This document shows, piece after piece, positions 1 to 8,199 of a stretch of DNA of 31,561 nt (positions are counted from its first letter, which is position 1; the number at the start of each line of letters is the position of its first letter). The DNA is from Nitrospinota bacterium (GTDB lineage: Bacteria; UBA8248). The notes beneath the pieces are model-generated. The model searched no databases, was not told where the DNA came from, and saw only the letters and a list, made by a program, of their open reading frames with translations. Location of the stretch: assembly GCA_003506735.1 (NCBI GenBank), contig DNYS01000217.1:30836-62396 (forward strand). Direction: 5' to 3'. The translations under genes were made by a program, and so were the position numbers.

Positions 1-965
1 GCGGGCGTCACGTCGAAGGCGGGATTAAACACCTCCACCTTTTCGGGGGCGATGAGAGTATCGCCGATGCGGCGCACCTCCTCGGGCGGGCGCTCCTCGA
101 TGGGAATCTCGTCCCCGCTCGGCGTGTCCATGTCGATGGTACTCATCGGGGCGGCCACATAAAACGGAATCTTGTGCTCTCGCGCCAGGACGGCCAGGCC
201 GTAAGTGCCGACCTTGTTCGCCACATCGCCGTTGGCGGCGATCCGGTCCGCCCCGACAACTACGGCGCCGATCTTCCCGAGCCGCATGCAATAGGCCGCC
301 ATATTGTCCGTGATCAGAACGACCGGAATGCCGTCGCGCCTGAGTTCCCAAGCCGTCAACCTTGCGCCCTGCAAAAATGGTCGCGTCTCGTCCACGAACA
401 CCCGGCTTACCTTCCCCTCACGAAACCCGCTCCGGATCACCCCGCCGGCCGTTCCGTATCCGGCCGTGGCCAGGGCACCTGCGTTGCAGTGGGTGAGCAG
501 ACTGGTTTCGGGCGAAAGGAGGGCCGCGCCGTGATCTCCGATCAGGCGGCATGTGGCGATATCGTCGCGGTGTATCTCGTGGGCGAGTTCAAGAAGCTCC
601 TCGGCCAGCTTTTCCCCGGCGAATTCGGACGCCTCGGCCGCCTCGCGCATCCGCCGAATGGCCCAAAACAGGTTCACCGCCGTGGGCCGCGCCCCCGAAA
701 GGACTGCGGCAGCTTCGTCCAGCACCGCGATTTGCGCCTCCGGGCCCAGATGCGCGCTTCTCCCCACCGCCATCGCCATCCCGTAGGCCGCCGCAACGCC
801 GATCGCGGGTGCGCCGCGCACGGTCATGGCGCGGATAGCTTCCGCCACCTCGCCCGCCGAGCGGCACTCGACATAGCTCTCCTCGGCGGGCAGGCGCCGC
901 TGATCGATCAGCCGGAGCGCACCGCTGCGGTATTCGACCGTGTTGAAATTTCCCTCGATCTCCAA
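1..965 (-). CDS. mtnA: S-methyl-5-thioribose-1-phosphate isomerase, 3' end cut by window edge
   Basis: Converts methylthioribose-1-phosphate to methylthioribulose-1-phosphate in cytosolic methionine salvage. About 321 codons are visible and the reading frame is still open at base 1; the family is about 345 residues. Seen: VRGAPAIG near 49-56, the cysteine of THCNAGALAT (C160) and the aspartate of GADRIAANGD (D240), which fit the catalytic Cys/Asp pair known in this family. The last readable part is FNPAFDVTP, typical of the C-terminus. No ATG fits the frame; I chose TTG at 965 because GGAG lies 5 nt upstream and an in-frame stop lies further upstream. The gene starts 48 nt after the DUF167 gene. 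The related eIF2B-like or ribose-1,5-bisphosphate isomerases are less likely given the motif set. Confidence 0.93.
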   Translation of the reverse strand, partial: MEIEGNFNTVEYRSGALRLIDQRRLPAEESYVECRSAGEVAEAIRAMTVRGAPAIGVAAAYGMAMAVGRSAHLGPEAQIAVLDEAAAVLSGARPTAVNLFWAIRRMREAAEASEFAGEKLAEELLELAHEIHRDDIATCRLIGDHGAALLSPETSLLTHCNAGALATAGYGTAGGVIRSGFREGKVSRVFVDETRPFLQGARLTAWELRRDGIPVVLITDNMAAYCMRLGKIGAVVVGADRIAANGDVANKVGTYGLAVLAREHKIPFYVAAPMSTIDMDTPSGDEIPIEERPPEEVRRIGDTLIAPEKVEVFNPAFDVTP

Positions 966-1013
966 GTCATCTCCGATGGCGTAGGGTGCGGAAGGAACTA
1001 TTCGGCGGGGAGG

Positions 1014-1319
1014 TCAGGAAGTCATATCGAGCAGCGTGGCCAGCTCGTTTTCGATGGTAGAGGCATCGCCGTGCAGGATACGGACCCTCTTGCGCTTCGA
1101 ACTTTTTCCCGACACGATTTCAACTGCGCTTTTGGGAACCCCGAAAGCCTTCGCCAACACCTCGGCGCACTGCTTGTTCGCCGAACCGTCCACGGGCGGC
1201 GCCGTCAGACGGACCCGCAGGGCACCGTCGAACTCCCCCTCGATGGCCACCCGCGAAGAGCGGGGAAGGACTGCCACCTCAAAGCTCAGGCCGCCGCTTT
1301 CGCGCCGGACCGGAATCAC
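1014..1319 (-). CDS. yggU: DUF167 (YggU-family) small protein
   Basis: A 101-residue protein of the YggU/DUF167 family, whose biochemical role is not established. The family signature is visible as LTAPPVDGSANKQCAEVLAKAF followed by the IVSGKSSKRKRVRI segment, which together make the small alpha/beta fold. The start is GTG at 1319, which overlaps the divIVA stop in a GTGA tetranucleotide; a purine-rich GAGG motif sits just upstream inside divIVA. Position next to yggT and divIVA is a common arrangement in bacteria, so co-expression with them is likely, but a functional link is only inferred. Confidence 0.9.
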   Translation of the reverse strand: MIPVRRESGGLSFEVAVLPRSSRVAIEGEFDGALRVRLTAPPVDGSANKQCAEVLAKAFGVPKSAVEIVSGKSSKRKRVRILHGDASTIENELATLLDMTS

Positions 1320-1861
1320 GATCCCTCGCCCTCCGCTTTATGGTTGATCGGGACCACCTTTCCGCTGTCAGCCGCCAATATATCGACACCCATCCGCTCC
1401 GCCTCGTTTGCGAGAAGGCGGGTCTGCGTTCCCAGGAGTTCGGCGAAATCCCGGATCGTTTTATCGCGAAGTTTTTCCAGCGAAGATGTTTCCTCCCGCA
1501 ACCGGCGGGAGTTCCACTCCGCCTCCTGGCGTATGCGGGACGAATCCTCCTCGGCCCGATTCATAATCTGCTCGGCCTCGGCCAGCGCGTTCTCAAGCAG
1601 GGCTTCCGTGCGCGTCCTCACCTCCTCGCGGAGGTCGTTCACCGCCTGAAGACTGCGATCGAGTTGATCGCGCTGGTGGTGCATTTCGGCGACCTTTTTG
1701 GCTAGCTCCACGACCTCCTCGGTCAATTCCTCGTTTTTCATATTCAGTTGGTCGGCGGTATCCGCGACGACCTGGAGAAATGCGTCGACATCGTGCGGAT
1801 CGTAGCCGCGCATTTTTCTGGGAAAATCCTGCCTTCGAATGTCGGCGCCAGTCAGCTTCAT
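1316..1861 (-). CDS. divIVA: DivIVA-domain cell division/polarity scaffold protein
   Basis: A 181-residue cytoplasmic coiled-coil protein of the DivIVA family. The N-terminal membrane- and pole-binding domain is visible at about residues 1-30: TGADIRRQDFPRKMRGYDP followed by HDVDAFL. From about residue 31 to 165 the sequence is a near continuous heptad-like coiled coil rich in E, R, K and L. A short C-terminal tail ends in GEGS. The family recruits division or cell-wall proteins to curved membrane or septa. The start ATG at 1861 has AAGGAG upstream. It overlaps the downstream gene by 4 nt. DivIVA is best known in Gram-positives, but divIVA genes beside yggT are also found in several Gram-negative lineages. 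The precise role here is inferred. Confidence 0.92.
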   Translation of the reverse strand: MKLTGADIRRQDFPRKMRGYDPHDVDAFLQVVADTADQLNMKNEELTEEVVELAKKVAEMHHQRDQLDRSLQAVNDLREEVRTRTEALLENALAEAEQIMNRAEEDSSRIRQEAEWNSRRLREETSSLEKLRDKTIRDFAELLGTQTRLLANEAERMGVDILAADSGKVVPINHKAEGEGS

Positions 1862-1886
1862 GGGTCCACTCCTTGTTTTTTGTGGC

Positions 1887-2183
1887 TCAACGCATCACGC
1901 GGGCAAATTCGTACAGGCTCGGAACCAGAAAACTTCGAAGAAATATAATCCCGATAAGAACGACCATCGTGCTGAGGTCCAGCCCGCCGAAATCCGGGAG
2001 CCTGGATCGAATGGGCATGAGAACAGGTTCGGTCAATCGGTAGAGAATCTGCACGACCGGGTTGTAGGGGTCCGGATTCACCCAGGAAAGAAGGGCGCGG
2101 ATAATGACCACCCACATGAAAATATTCAGAACGATATCGATAATATTCGCGGATGCCGAGATGAAGTTGGAAATCAAAAACAC
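1887..2183 (-). CDS. yggT: YggT family integral membrane protein
   Basis: A 98-residue membrane protein with two hydrophobic segments (about residues 10-32 and 68-88) separated by the family signature RALLSWVNPDPYNPVVQILY and then TEPVLMPIR. Members of this family are small inner-membrane proteins linked by gene context to division and osmotic tolerance; the mechanism is unknown. The start is GTG at 2183 with GAGGA seven nt upstream; no ATG is available at the N-terminus. It sits 27 nt after proC and 25 nt before divIVA, consistent with one transcript. Confidence 0.92.
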   Translation of the reverse strand: MFLISNFISASANIIDIVLNIFMWVVIIRALLSWVNPDPYNPVVQILYRLTEPVLMPIRSRLPDFGGLDLSTMVVLIGIIFLRSFLVPSLYEFARVMR

Positions 2184-2210
2184 TTGACGGTCCTCATCGG
2201 TGAAATTTCC

Positions 2211-3020
2211 CTAATTTTTTCCTAATTCCTTGCTTCGCTCCGTGGCGGCGACGACGGCGTTGATAACAGCGGCCCGGAGGCCACCCGCTTCGAGGGCATG
2301 GAGGCCGGCGATGGTCGTGCCGCCCGGGGAGGCGACCATATCCTTCAACCGGGCCGGATGCTCATCGAGGTCGAGCACCATCTGGGCCGAACCCATTACG
2401 GTCTGCGCGGCGAGCATGAGAGCCTTGTCCCGGGGCAGGCCGACGCGGACACCCCCGTCCGCGAGCGCCTCGATAAACTGGAACACATAGGCCGGGCCAC
2501 TGCCCGAGAGGCCGGTCACGGCGTCCATCAGCGATTCGGGCATCTCTACCGCGCGGCCCACGGATTCGAGCATTTTCAGGGCGGCCGCAAGGTCTTCGTC
2601 CGTGGCGGCGCCGCCGGCGCAAACCCCGGCGGCTCCCGAGCCGACAAGGGCCGGCGTATTCGGCATCACGCGGATGATCCGGGCACTGTCGCCGAACGCC
2701 TCGGTATAGCGGGCGGTCGGGGCCCCGGCGACGATGGATACCAGCAGGTGGCCGGTTGTCACCTTTCCCTTGAGCTGGCTCAAAACGGCCCCCAAATCTT
2801 GGGGCTTTACGGCAAACAAGACCGAGGCGACCCCATCCACGGCCTTGGAACCTTCGGCAACGGTATCGAACCCTTTTGATTTCAGGTAATTCCGGCGATC
2901 CTCCACAGGCTCGGCCAAGACAATTCGGTCCTTCGAGACGTAGCCCGCGTTCACCATTCCCCCGGCTAGCGCCTCGCCCATATTGCCGCCGCCGATGACG
3001 GCGATTCGCTCGGAAACCAT
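2211..3020 (-). CDS. proC: Pyrroline-5-carboxylate reductase
   Basis: Catalyses the last step of proline synthesis, NAD(P)H-dependent reduction of pyrroline-5-carboxylate. The protein is 269 residues, the usual family length. Seen: the Rossmann dinucleotide motif IGGGNMGEAL at about 9-18, the VKPQ segment in the nucleotide fold, and the C-terminal P5CR signature with LSGSGPAYVF and SPGGTTIAGLHALE. I chose ATG at 3020 rather than one seven codons upstream because GGAGAG lies six nt before it. It lies between yggS and yggT, the same order seen in many bacteria. Stop codon is TAG. Confidence 0.96.
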   Translation of the reverse strand: MVSERIAVIGGGNMGEALAGGMVNAGYVSKDRIVLAEPVEDRRNYLKSKGFDTVAEGSKAVDGVASVLFAVKPQDLGAVLSQLKGKVTTGHLLVSIVAGAPTARYTEAFGDSARIIRVMPNTPALVGSGAAGVCAGGAATDEDLAAALKMLESVGRAVEMPESLMDAVTGLSGSGPAYVFQFIEALADGGVRVGLPRDKALMLAAQTVMGSAQMVLDLDEHPARLKDMVASPGGTTIAGLHALEAGGLRAAVINAVVAATERSKELGKN

Positions 3021-3124
3021 TGCGAACTCTCCAATATGCAAAAAATACAGATTCCATCATATTGAGCCTACTGGAATCGCAGACTCAAAACAAACCGAAG
3101 AAGAATAAGGGAATGGAGCAAGCC

Positions 3125-3829
3125 TCAAGGGGCGATCCGTGCCCCGAAAATGGCCGTTCCGACGCGGACGCTGGTGGCTCCTTCCTCAATGGCCACCTCG
3201 AAATCCGCCGACATTCCCATCGAAAGGCCCTGCACCGATTCGTGGCCCGCTTCGATGGCCTGGTCTCGAAGCTCCCTCAGTTGCCGGAAATGAGGGCGAC
3301 TCTCCTCCGGCGCCCGGCCGAGGGGAGGGATGCACATGAGGCCCACCGCGCGGAGGGAGGGCATCCCCTCGATCTCGCGGAGCAGCGCCGGGACCTCGGA
3401 GAGCGGGGCTCCCCCCTTTTGGGGCTCATTCCCCATATTGACCTGGATGAACACTTCCAGCGGTTCTCCGCTTTGGGCACTGGCCCTGCGCGCGAGTTCC
3501 TTTACCAGAGGCAGTGAATCGACCGATTCGACCACATCGAATAGGCCCGGTATCTGGCGCGCCTTGTTGCGCTGGAGCGATCCGATGAGATGCCACCTGG
3601 CGCGCGAGGCAAGCTCCGGAAGGAGGAGACTTCGCTTTTCCCGGGCCTCTTGCACCCGGTTTTCCCCCAAAATGGCCACCCCGCCTTCAATGGCTTCGGC
3701 GAGCACCTCCGGCGGCTGAGTCTTGGTCACCGAGACGAGTTCGACCTCGCCCGGCAAACGCCCCGCCTTGCGCGCCGCTTCCGCGATCCGCTCCAGGACC
3801 GCCTCGTATCGCCTGCAGCTGAATCCCAT
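3125..3829 (-). CDS. yggS: YggS/PROSC family pyridoxal-phosphate homeostasis protein
   Basis: A 234-residue single-domain PLP-binding protein of the alanine-racemase-like fold. It has no known catalytic activity; the family keeps PLP and amino-acid pools in balance. Seen: VSVTKTQ with the PLP lysine at about residue 36, ILGENRVQEA, the WHLIGSLQRNKA block, QVNMGNEPQKGG, and the C-terminal LSMGMSADFEVAIEEGAT and RVGTAIFG phosphate-binding region. Start ATG at 3829 has GGAGAGGG upstream. It is 26 nt after pgeF and 104 nt before proC. Confidence 0.95.
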   Translation of the reverse strand: MGFSCRRYEAVLERIAEAARKAGRLPGEVELVSVTKTQPPEVLAEAIEGGVAILGENRVQEAREKRSLLLPELASRARWHLIGSLQRNKARQIPGLFDVVESVDSLPLVKELARRASAQSGEPLEVFIQVNMGNEPQKGGAPLSEVPALLREIEGMPSLRAVGLMCIPPLGRAPEESRPHFRQLRELRDQAIEAGHESVQGLSMGMSADFEVAIEEGATSVRVGTAIFGARIAP

Positions 3830-3855
3830 GCGATTCCCTCTCCCGAGAGTGAAAC

Positions 3856-4650
3856 CTAAATAATTTCGATCACCGACAGGAGGCGGCCGGTCGGCCCGCC
3901 ATCTCTGCGATAAGAAAAAAATCTCGCCGACTCGGAAAACGTGCAGTGGGGCGCCAGATCGATCGCCTCCTCAGGGACGCCCGCCGATACGAGTTGAATC
4001 CGGACAGCCTCGGGCAGATCGAGCAGCCAATGCCCGCCGCCCACCTGAACGCAAAAATCCCTCCAACCAGGATACCTCAGGCGAAACGGCGGAATGCACT
4101 CCCCGCCCACCTCGTAGCACTGTCCGGATATTCCCGGCCCCAGTGCGGCGACCAGATTCTTCGGCTCCGATCCGAAGCGCCTTTTCATCCCGGCGACTGC
4201 CGACACGAGGACGCCAGCCGCCGTACCGCGCCGCCCGGCATGAACGGCGGCCACGCCGCGCTTCACCGGATCGGCCAGGAGGACCGGGACACAATCCGCC
4301 GTCTGGACAGCTGCCGCGATCCCCGGCAGGTCGGTCATCACGCCATCGGCCGACACCCCTCCTTCGTCCCGAATCTTATTTGCGTCGATCACCTCCGCCC
4401 CATGGACCTGACAAACCTCAGCCACTCTTTCGGGAGCGAGCCCCGCAGCCTCGAAAAAGCGCCTCCGGTTTTCCTCGACCCGTACAGGGTCTTCTCCCTT
4501 GGCCGCGCCCAGATTGAGGGAGTCATAGGGGCCTTCGCTCACCCCGCCACGCCGGGTGCTGAAGGCATGACGCACGAATCCGCATTTTTCGAGCAGGGGC
4601 GAAGTGAGAAATTCCACCCCGTTTTCTTCGTGAATTTCCAGATTCCGCAT
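3856..4650 (-). CDS. pgeF: Peptidoglycan editing factor PgeF (YfiH/DUF152, laccase-like domain)
   Basis: A 264-residue protein of the former multicopper polyphenol oxidase family, now known in E. coli as PgeF, which removes mis-incorporated amino acids from cell wall precursors. The zinc-binding residues expected of the family are visible: H83 in QVHG, C120 in TADC and H137 in AVHAGRRGT. STRRGGVSEGPYDSLNLG near residue 31 is also characteristic. The gene is the first after ftsZ but separated from it by 223 nt containing two strong hairpins, so it may have its own promoter. Start ATG at 4650 has AGGA about 13 nt upstream, somewhat far, so the exact start is less certain. Confidence 0.92.
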   Translation of the reverse strand: MRNLEIHEENGVEFLTSPLLEKCGFVRHAFSTRRGGVSEGPYDSLNLGAAKGEDPVRVEENRRRFFEAAGLAPERVAEVCQVHGAEVIDANKIRDEGGVSADGVMTDLPGIAAAVQTADCVPVLLADPVKRGVAAVHAGRRGTAAGVLVSAVAGMKRRFGSEPKNLVAALGPGISGQCYEVGGECIPPFRLRYPGWRDFCVQVGGGHWLLDLPEAVRIQLVSAGVPEEAIDLAPHCTFSESARFFSYRRDGGPTGRLLSVIEII

Positions 4651-4787
4651 TGGAAAACCGTTGTCCTTTGGATCCTGAATACGGGAAATATCGCCCGGTA
4701 GTACGGCTGGCGACCTGTCTCGAATCTCATTATAAGTTCGCGGCGCGTCCCAAGGAAATCACGTCACGCACCCGCGAAAGGGAGGGG

Positions 4788-4811
4788 CCAGGGGGGCCGA
4801 AGCCCCCCTGG
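4788..4811 (-). terminator. Perfect 10-bp GC hairpin with UUCG loop after ftsZ
   Basis: Positions 4788-4797 pair perfectly with 4802-4811. On the minus-strand transcript the loop reads UUCG closed by C-G, the classic extra-stable tetraloop. That orientation matches ftsZ transcription. There is no clear U-tract after it, so it may be a transcription pause or terminator of a non-canonical type, or an mRNA 3'-end stabiliser. Confidence 0.6.
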
Positions 4812-4826
4812 CGTTAAGGAAGGGAA

Positions 4827-4867
4827 TTCGCCGCCCCTTAGGGAGAGGATCTCCCGTAGACGGCGAA
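4827..4867 (-). other. Nested inverted repeat just downstream of ftsZ
   Basis: An outer 7-bp stem (TTCGCCG at 4827-4833 with CGGCGAA at 4861-4867) encloses an inner 6-bp stem (GGGAGA at 4841-4846 with TCTCCC at 4850-4855). It begins 7 nt beyond the ftsZ stop codon. Together with the hairpin at 4788-4811 it probably shapes the 3' end of the dcw transcript. Confidence 0.5.
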
Positions 4868-4873
4868 GGGGGG

Positions 4874-6013
4874 TCAATCCGCTTGTTTCCTCAAAAACGT
4901 AGGAATATCGAGATCATCGTCTATCTGGTAACTCAAAGCCGAATCCTTCTTGTCCCCTTTCGCCCGGATATAGGCGGGCACGTCCCGTCCGTCGGTTCCG
5001 GTCGATTCGCCGGTAAGCGGCGGAACCTCGCGGACAGCGGGCCCCTGCCCGAATCCGGTCGCGATCACCGTCACCCGGATATCATCCGCCATCGCGGGAT
5101 CGATCACCGAGCCGAAGATAATGTTGGCGTCCTCATGTGCCACCTCGTGAATGAGGGAGCAAGCCTCGTTCACCTCGAAGAGGGACAAATTTTCTCCGCC
5201 CGAAATGTTGATCAAAACGCCGCGGGCGCCCTGAATCGAGCCCTCCTCGAGCAGCGGGCTACACATCGCGTTCTGGGCGGCGATGACCGCCCGGTTTTCC
5301 CCGCTCCCGACCCCGCTTCCCATCAGCGCCATACCGCCCATATCTCGCATGATGGTGCGCACGTCCGCGAAATCCAGGTTGATGAGGCCCGGTGTGGTGA
5401 TCAGGTCCGCAATACCCCGGCAGGCCTGGAGAAGAATGTCGTTCGCCTGATTGAAGGCCTCCTTCATCGGGGTGGTCCGCTCCACCATCCCGAGGAGGCG
5501 CTGATTCGGAATGGTGATCAGGGTATTCACCGATTCCTTGAGTTCGGCGATCCCCTCATCGGCCTGGGCCATTCGGCGGGGGCCTTCAAAATCGAACGGC
5601 CGCGTGACGACCCCCACGGTCAGGATCCCCGCCTCCTTGGCAATCCTCGCGAGCACGGGCGCTGCGCCGGTTCCGGTCCCGCCGCCCATTCCCGCCGTAA
5701 CGAAGAGCATGTCGAGACCCTCGAGGAAATACAAAAGGCGCTCGGTGTCCTCGAGGGCCGCCTTGCGTCCGATTTCGGGGTTTCCGCCCGCGCCGAGGCC
5801 TCCGGTCAGGTCGAGCCCGAGTTGAATTTTTTCGGGTGCCAGCGATTTTTCCAAAGCTTGGGAGTCGGTGTTGGCAACGACGAAGCTCACCTCGTCCATC
5901 CCGGAGGCAATCATCGTGTTCACGGCGTTTCCGCCACCTCCCCCCACGCCGATGACGCAGAGCTTGGCACGGCATTCCTTGGCCTGTTCGAGTTCAAACA
6001 TCAGATCGCTCAT
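4874..6013 (-). CDS. ftsZ: Cell division GTPase FtsZ
   Basis: The tubulin-like GTPase that forms the Z ring. The 379-residue protein shows the nucleotide-binding [11 protein letters not shown] at about 22-32, the tubulin signature [10 protein letters not shown] at 110-119, the T7 loop NLDFADVR at 212-219, and after a short linker of about 45 residues the conserved C-terminal peptide DIPTFLRKQ at 369-377, which binds FtsA and other anchors. The ATG at 6013 is chosen because GGGAGAAG lies upstream; an upstream in-frame extension would run into the intergenic leader. It follows ftsA by 51 nt and is the last gene of the dcw run. Confidence 0.98.
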   Translation of the reverse strand: MSDLMFELEQAKECRAKLCVIGVGGGGGNAVNTMIASGMDEVSFVVANTDSQALEKSLAPEKIQLGLDLTGGLGAGGNPEIGRKAALEDTERLLYFLEGLDMLFVTAGMGGGTGTGAAPVLARIAKEAGILTVGVVTRPFDFEGPRRMAQADEGIAELKESVNTLITIPNQRLLGMVERTTPMKEAFNQANDILLQACRGIADLITTPGLINLDFADVRTIMRDMGGMALMGSGVGSGENRAVIAAQNAMCSPLLEEGSIQGARGVLINISGGENLSLFEVNEACSLIHEVAHEDANIIFGSVIDPAMADDIRVTVIATGFGQGPAVREVPPLTGESTGTDGRDVPAYIRAKGDKKDSALSYQIDDDLDIPTFLRKQAD

Positions 6014-6064
6014 TATCTTCTCCCGTTGACTCCGACTGCCCGGTATTCCGGACCGAAATTCCAA

Positions 6065-7309
6065 TTACCTGAATATGCTCGAAAAAATTGTCCGTATCGT
6101 GTCCTTCGCGGAGCGGAGTGAGCCGCCTCTCCCTCCCGAAACGAGCCACCCGGTCCGGCTCCGCCCTTCATCCTGCATTCCGAACATGACCAACCCTACG
6201 CCGGTCGAATACATCGGCCCGTTGACCATATCGACCAGACCGCCGATGCCTCCCGGGGCTCCCTGGCGGACGGGGAGCTGAAGGATCCGCTCGGACAACT
6301 CCTCGGTGCCGGGCATGATGCAGGCGCCGCCCGTCAGCACGACCCCCGCCGGGAGAATATCCTCGTATCCACTCTTTTGGATTTCACGCCGGATGAGGGT
6401 AAGCATTTCCTCCATCCGCGGCTCGATGATCTCCGCCAGCATTTGGCGGCTGAGCACCCGGGGCGGCCTTCCACCCACGCTGGGCACCTCGATTTCCTCG
6501 TCGTGATCGAGTATGGACGCCAAGGCGCAGCCAAATTCCTGTTTGATCCGCTCCGCTTGGTGATCGGGGGTTCGAAGACCGATGGCGATGTCCCTCGTGA
6601 CGTGGTTCCCGCCAACCGGAATCACCGCCGAATACTTCAGGGCGCCGTTGCTAATCACCGCGACATCGGAGGTTCCGCTGCCGATATCCACAACCGCGAC
6701 GCCCAGATCGCGCTCATCGTCGGTGAGCGCGGCGATGGAGGAGGCCAGTGGCTGGAGGACCAGTTTTTCCACCGCGAGACCGGCTCGCTCCACACTCCGG
6801 ATGATGTTCTGGATGGCGGGGATGGCGCCGGTGACAACATGAACCTTGCACTCGAGCCGCACCCCCGCCATTCCGACCGGCTCGGTGATCCCCTCCTGAT
6901 CGTCGACGATATATTCCTGCGGAAGGACATGGAGGATTTGATGGTCCGCGGCCAGTGTGACAGCCCGGCCCTGCTCGATGACGCGATCCACGTCGTTCTC
7001 GGAAACAACCTTATTTTTGATGGCGACGATTCCATTGCTGTTGAAGCTCCGAATATGCCCTCCCGCTACGCCGACAAAGGCGGATCGGATGGGAACGCCG
7101 CTGATAAACTCCGCTTCCTCAACCGCCGACCGGATGGACTCGACCGTCTGGTCGATATTGACCACTGCGCCGCGGTTGAGCCCCTTCGAGGGATGTTTCC
7201 CGAGACCGACAATCTCGAGCGATCCGTCCTCGGCCACCTCCGCTACGATGACGCAGATCTTCGATGTGCCAATGTCGAGGCCCACAAGCACAGCGGACCG
7301 TTTCATCAT
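6065..7309 (-). CDS. ftsA: Cell division protein FtsA (actin-like Z-ring membrane anchor)
   Basis: A 414-residue actin-fold ATPase that anchors FtsZ to the membrane. Visible are the phosphate-1 motif GLDIGTSKI at about 10-18, the SHS2 (1C) domain region around residues 85-165, phosphate-2 VVDIGSGTSDVAVI, the adenosine motif VVLTGGACIMPG, and a C-terminal amphipathic helix TIRTIFSSIFR that serves as the membrane-targeting sequence. Two adjacent ATG codons are present; the first (7309) overlaps the ftsQ stop by 4 nt. Its C-terminal helix and the FtsZ C-terminal peptide make a matching pair. Confidence 0.97.
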   Translation of the reverse strand: MMKRSAVLVGLDIGTSKICVIVAEVAEDGSLEIVGLGKHPSKGLNRGAVVNIDQTVESIRSAVEEAEFISGVPIRSAFVGVAGGHIRSFNSNGIVAIKNKVVSENDVDRVIEQGRAVTLAADHQILHVLPQEYIVDDQEGITEPVGMAGVRLECKVHVVTGAIPAIQNIIRSVERAGLAVEKLVLQPLASSIAALTDDERDLGVAVVDIGSGTSDVAVISNGALKYSAVIPVGGNHVTRDIAIGLRTPDHQAERIKQEFGCALASILDHDEEIEVPSVGGRPPRVLSRQMLAEIIEPRMEEMLTLIRREIQKSGYEDILPAGVVLTGGACIMPGTEELSERILQLPVRQGAPGGIGGLVDMVNGPMYSTGVGLVMFGMQDEGRSRTGWLVSGGRGGSLRSAKDTIRTIFSSIFR

Positions 7310-8199
7310 CCTTTCGACCCTCCATCAAATTTGGTTGGCCGGACAATAATCCGGCCTGGAAATGTGAGATCCATTTGCATGGGAGCGGCGGGCGGGCTCC
7401 AATCATCTAAAATCCGCTTGGCAACCGCATGAAATTGCGCTGCTTGGGCCTCTATATTTTCTTCGTTCACCAACAGATTCACTTTTCCTCCTAAAGCCCG
7501 GATCCACAGGTTTCCGTCCTTCGCGGGTCGGACGCTCAGGCATTCCCCCCGCTCGAGAGGTGCGCCTGAAAAAAGAGAAGCGGCCATATAGGCAAAGGCA
7601 AAACCTTCCCGGGTGATCCGATCTCCCGACCTCCCGCCCTCTTTGTAGAATCCCTCCAGCAGCGGAAAGCACCGATCGGTCGTGCCGGGTAGCGGCCCGA
7701 GGATGACGCCCTCCCGGTCCACTGCGACGGCGTTTTTCCGATCGACGAGAGCCACGGGCCTGCGCTCTTCGATCTCGATTCGAAGGGTGCTGGGCGGACT
7801 GAGCCGAATGCTCGACCGGCGCACCCAGGGATTGGTTTCGATGCGCCGGCGCACCTGCTCCAAGTCCACATCGAAAAGATTCGTTCCGGGGCGAAGGCCG
7901 GAAAGCTTGACGAGCGATTCGGGGACAAGCGTCACATGCCCCGTGATTTTCACCTCCCCCAGGACGAACCGAGCGCTTGTCGTCGCCCACCGGACCGCAT
8001 GCCCCCCAAGGAGGAGAACCTCGGCGAACACCAAAAACCCGATGGCGGGCCAGAGCCAACCTCTTGAGGAAGCGGCCTTGGGGTTTTTCTTCGATGCGAC
8101 TCTTTTTTTCCTGGGGATCGGTTTCGCGGGCCGCGCCTTCTGATTCGCTCCCGCTTCCCTTTCTCTCACCGCACCCCACCCGGGCATCGGCCGGCTCAT
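7306..8199 (-). CDS. ftsQ: Cell division protein FtsQ (POTRA domain)
   Basis: A 297-residue bitopic inner-membrane protein. A basic, proline- and lysine-rich cytoplasmic tail (1-47) is followed by one transmembrane helix (about 48-67) and a periplasmic POTRA domain (about 79-150: VLGEVKITGHV, LRPGTNLFDVDL, NPWVRRSSIRLSPP, IEIEERRPVALV), then the FtsQ beta domain. In known systems FtsQ connects FtsL/FtsB to the early and late division proteins. It overlaps both neighbours by 4 nt (ATGA). The gene is directly next to murB, with no ddl gene between them. Confidence 0.93.
   Translation of the reverse strand: MSRPMPGWGAVREREAGANQKARPAKPIPRKKRVASKKNPKAASSRGWLWPAIGFLVFAEVLLLGGHAVRWATTSARFVLGEVKITGHVTLVPESLVKLSGLRPGTNLFDVDLEQVRRRIETNPWVRRSSIRLSPPSTLRIEIEERRPVALVDRKNAVAVDREGVILGPLPGTTDRCFPLLEGFYKEGGRSGDRITREGFAFAYMAASLFSGAPLERGECLSVRPAKDGNLWIRALGGKVNLLVNEENIEAQAAQFHAVAKRILDDWSPPAAPMQMDLTFPGRIIVRPTKFDGGSKG

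Noticed and set aside
174..1649. Long plus-strand ORF of 491 codons
   Set aside because: It runs antisense across mtnA, yggU and divIVA, all of which have clear family motifs. The translation is rich in R, H, G and P with no recognisable domain, as expected for antisense frames in GC-rich DNA.
4883..6121. 412-codon plus-strand ORF antisense to ftsZ
   Set aside because: Shadow of ftsZ in GC-rich DNA; no motif and no ribosome binding site context.
6377..7432. 351-codon plus-strand ORF antisense to ftsA
   Set aside because: Shadow frame; low-complexity composition and no domain.
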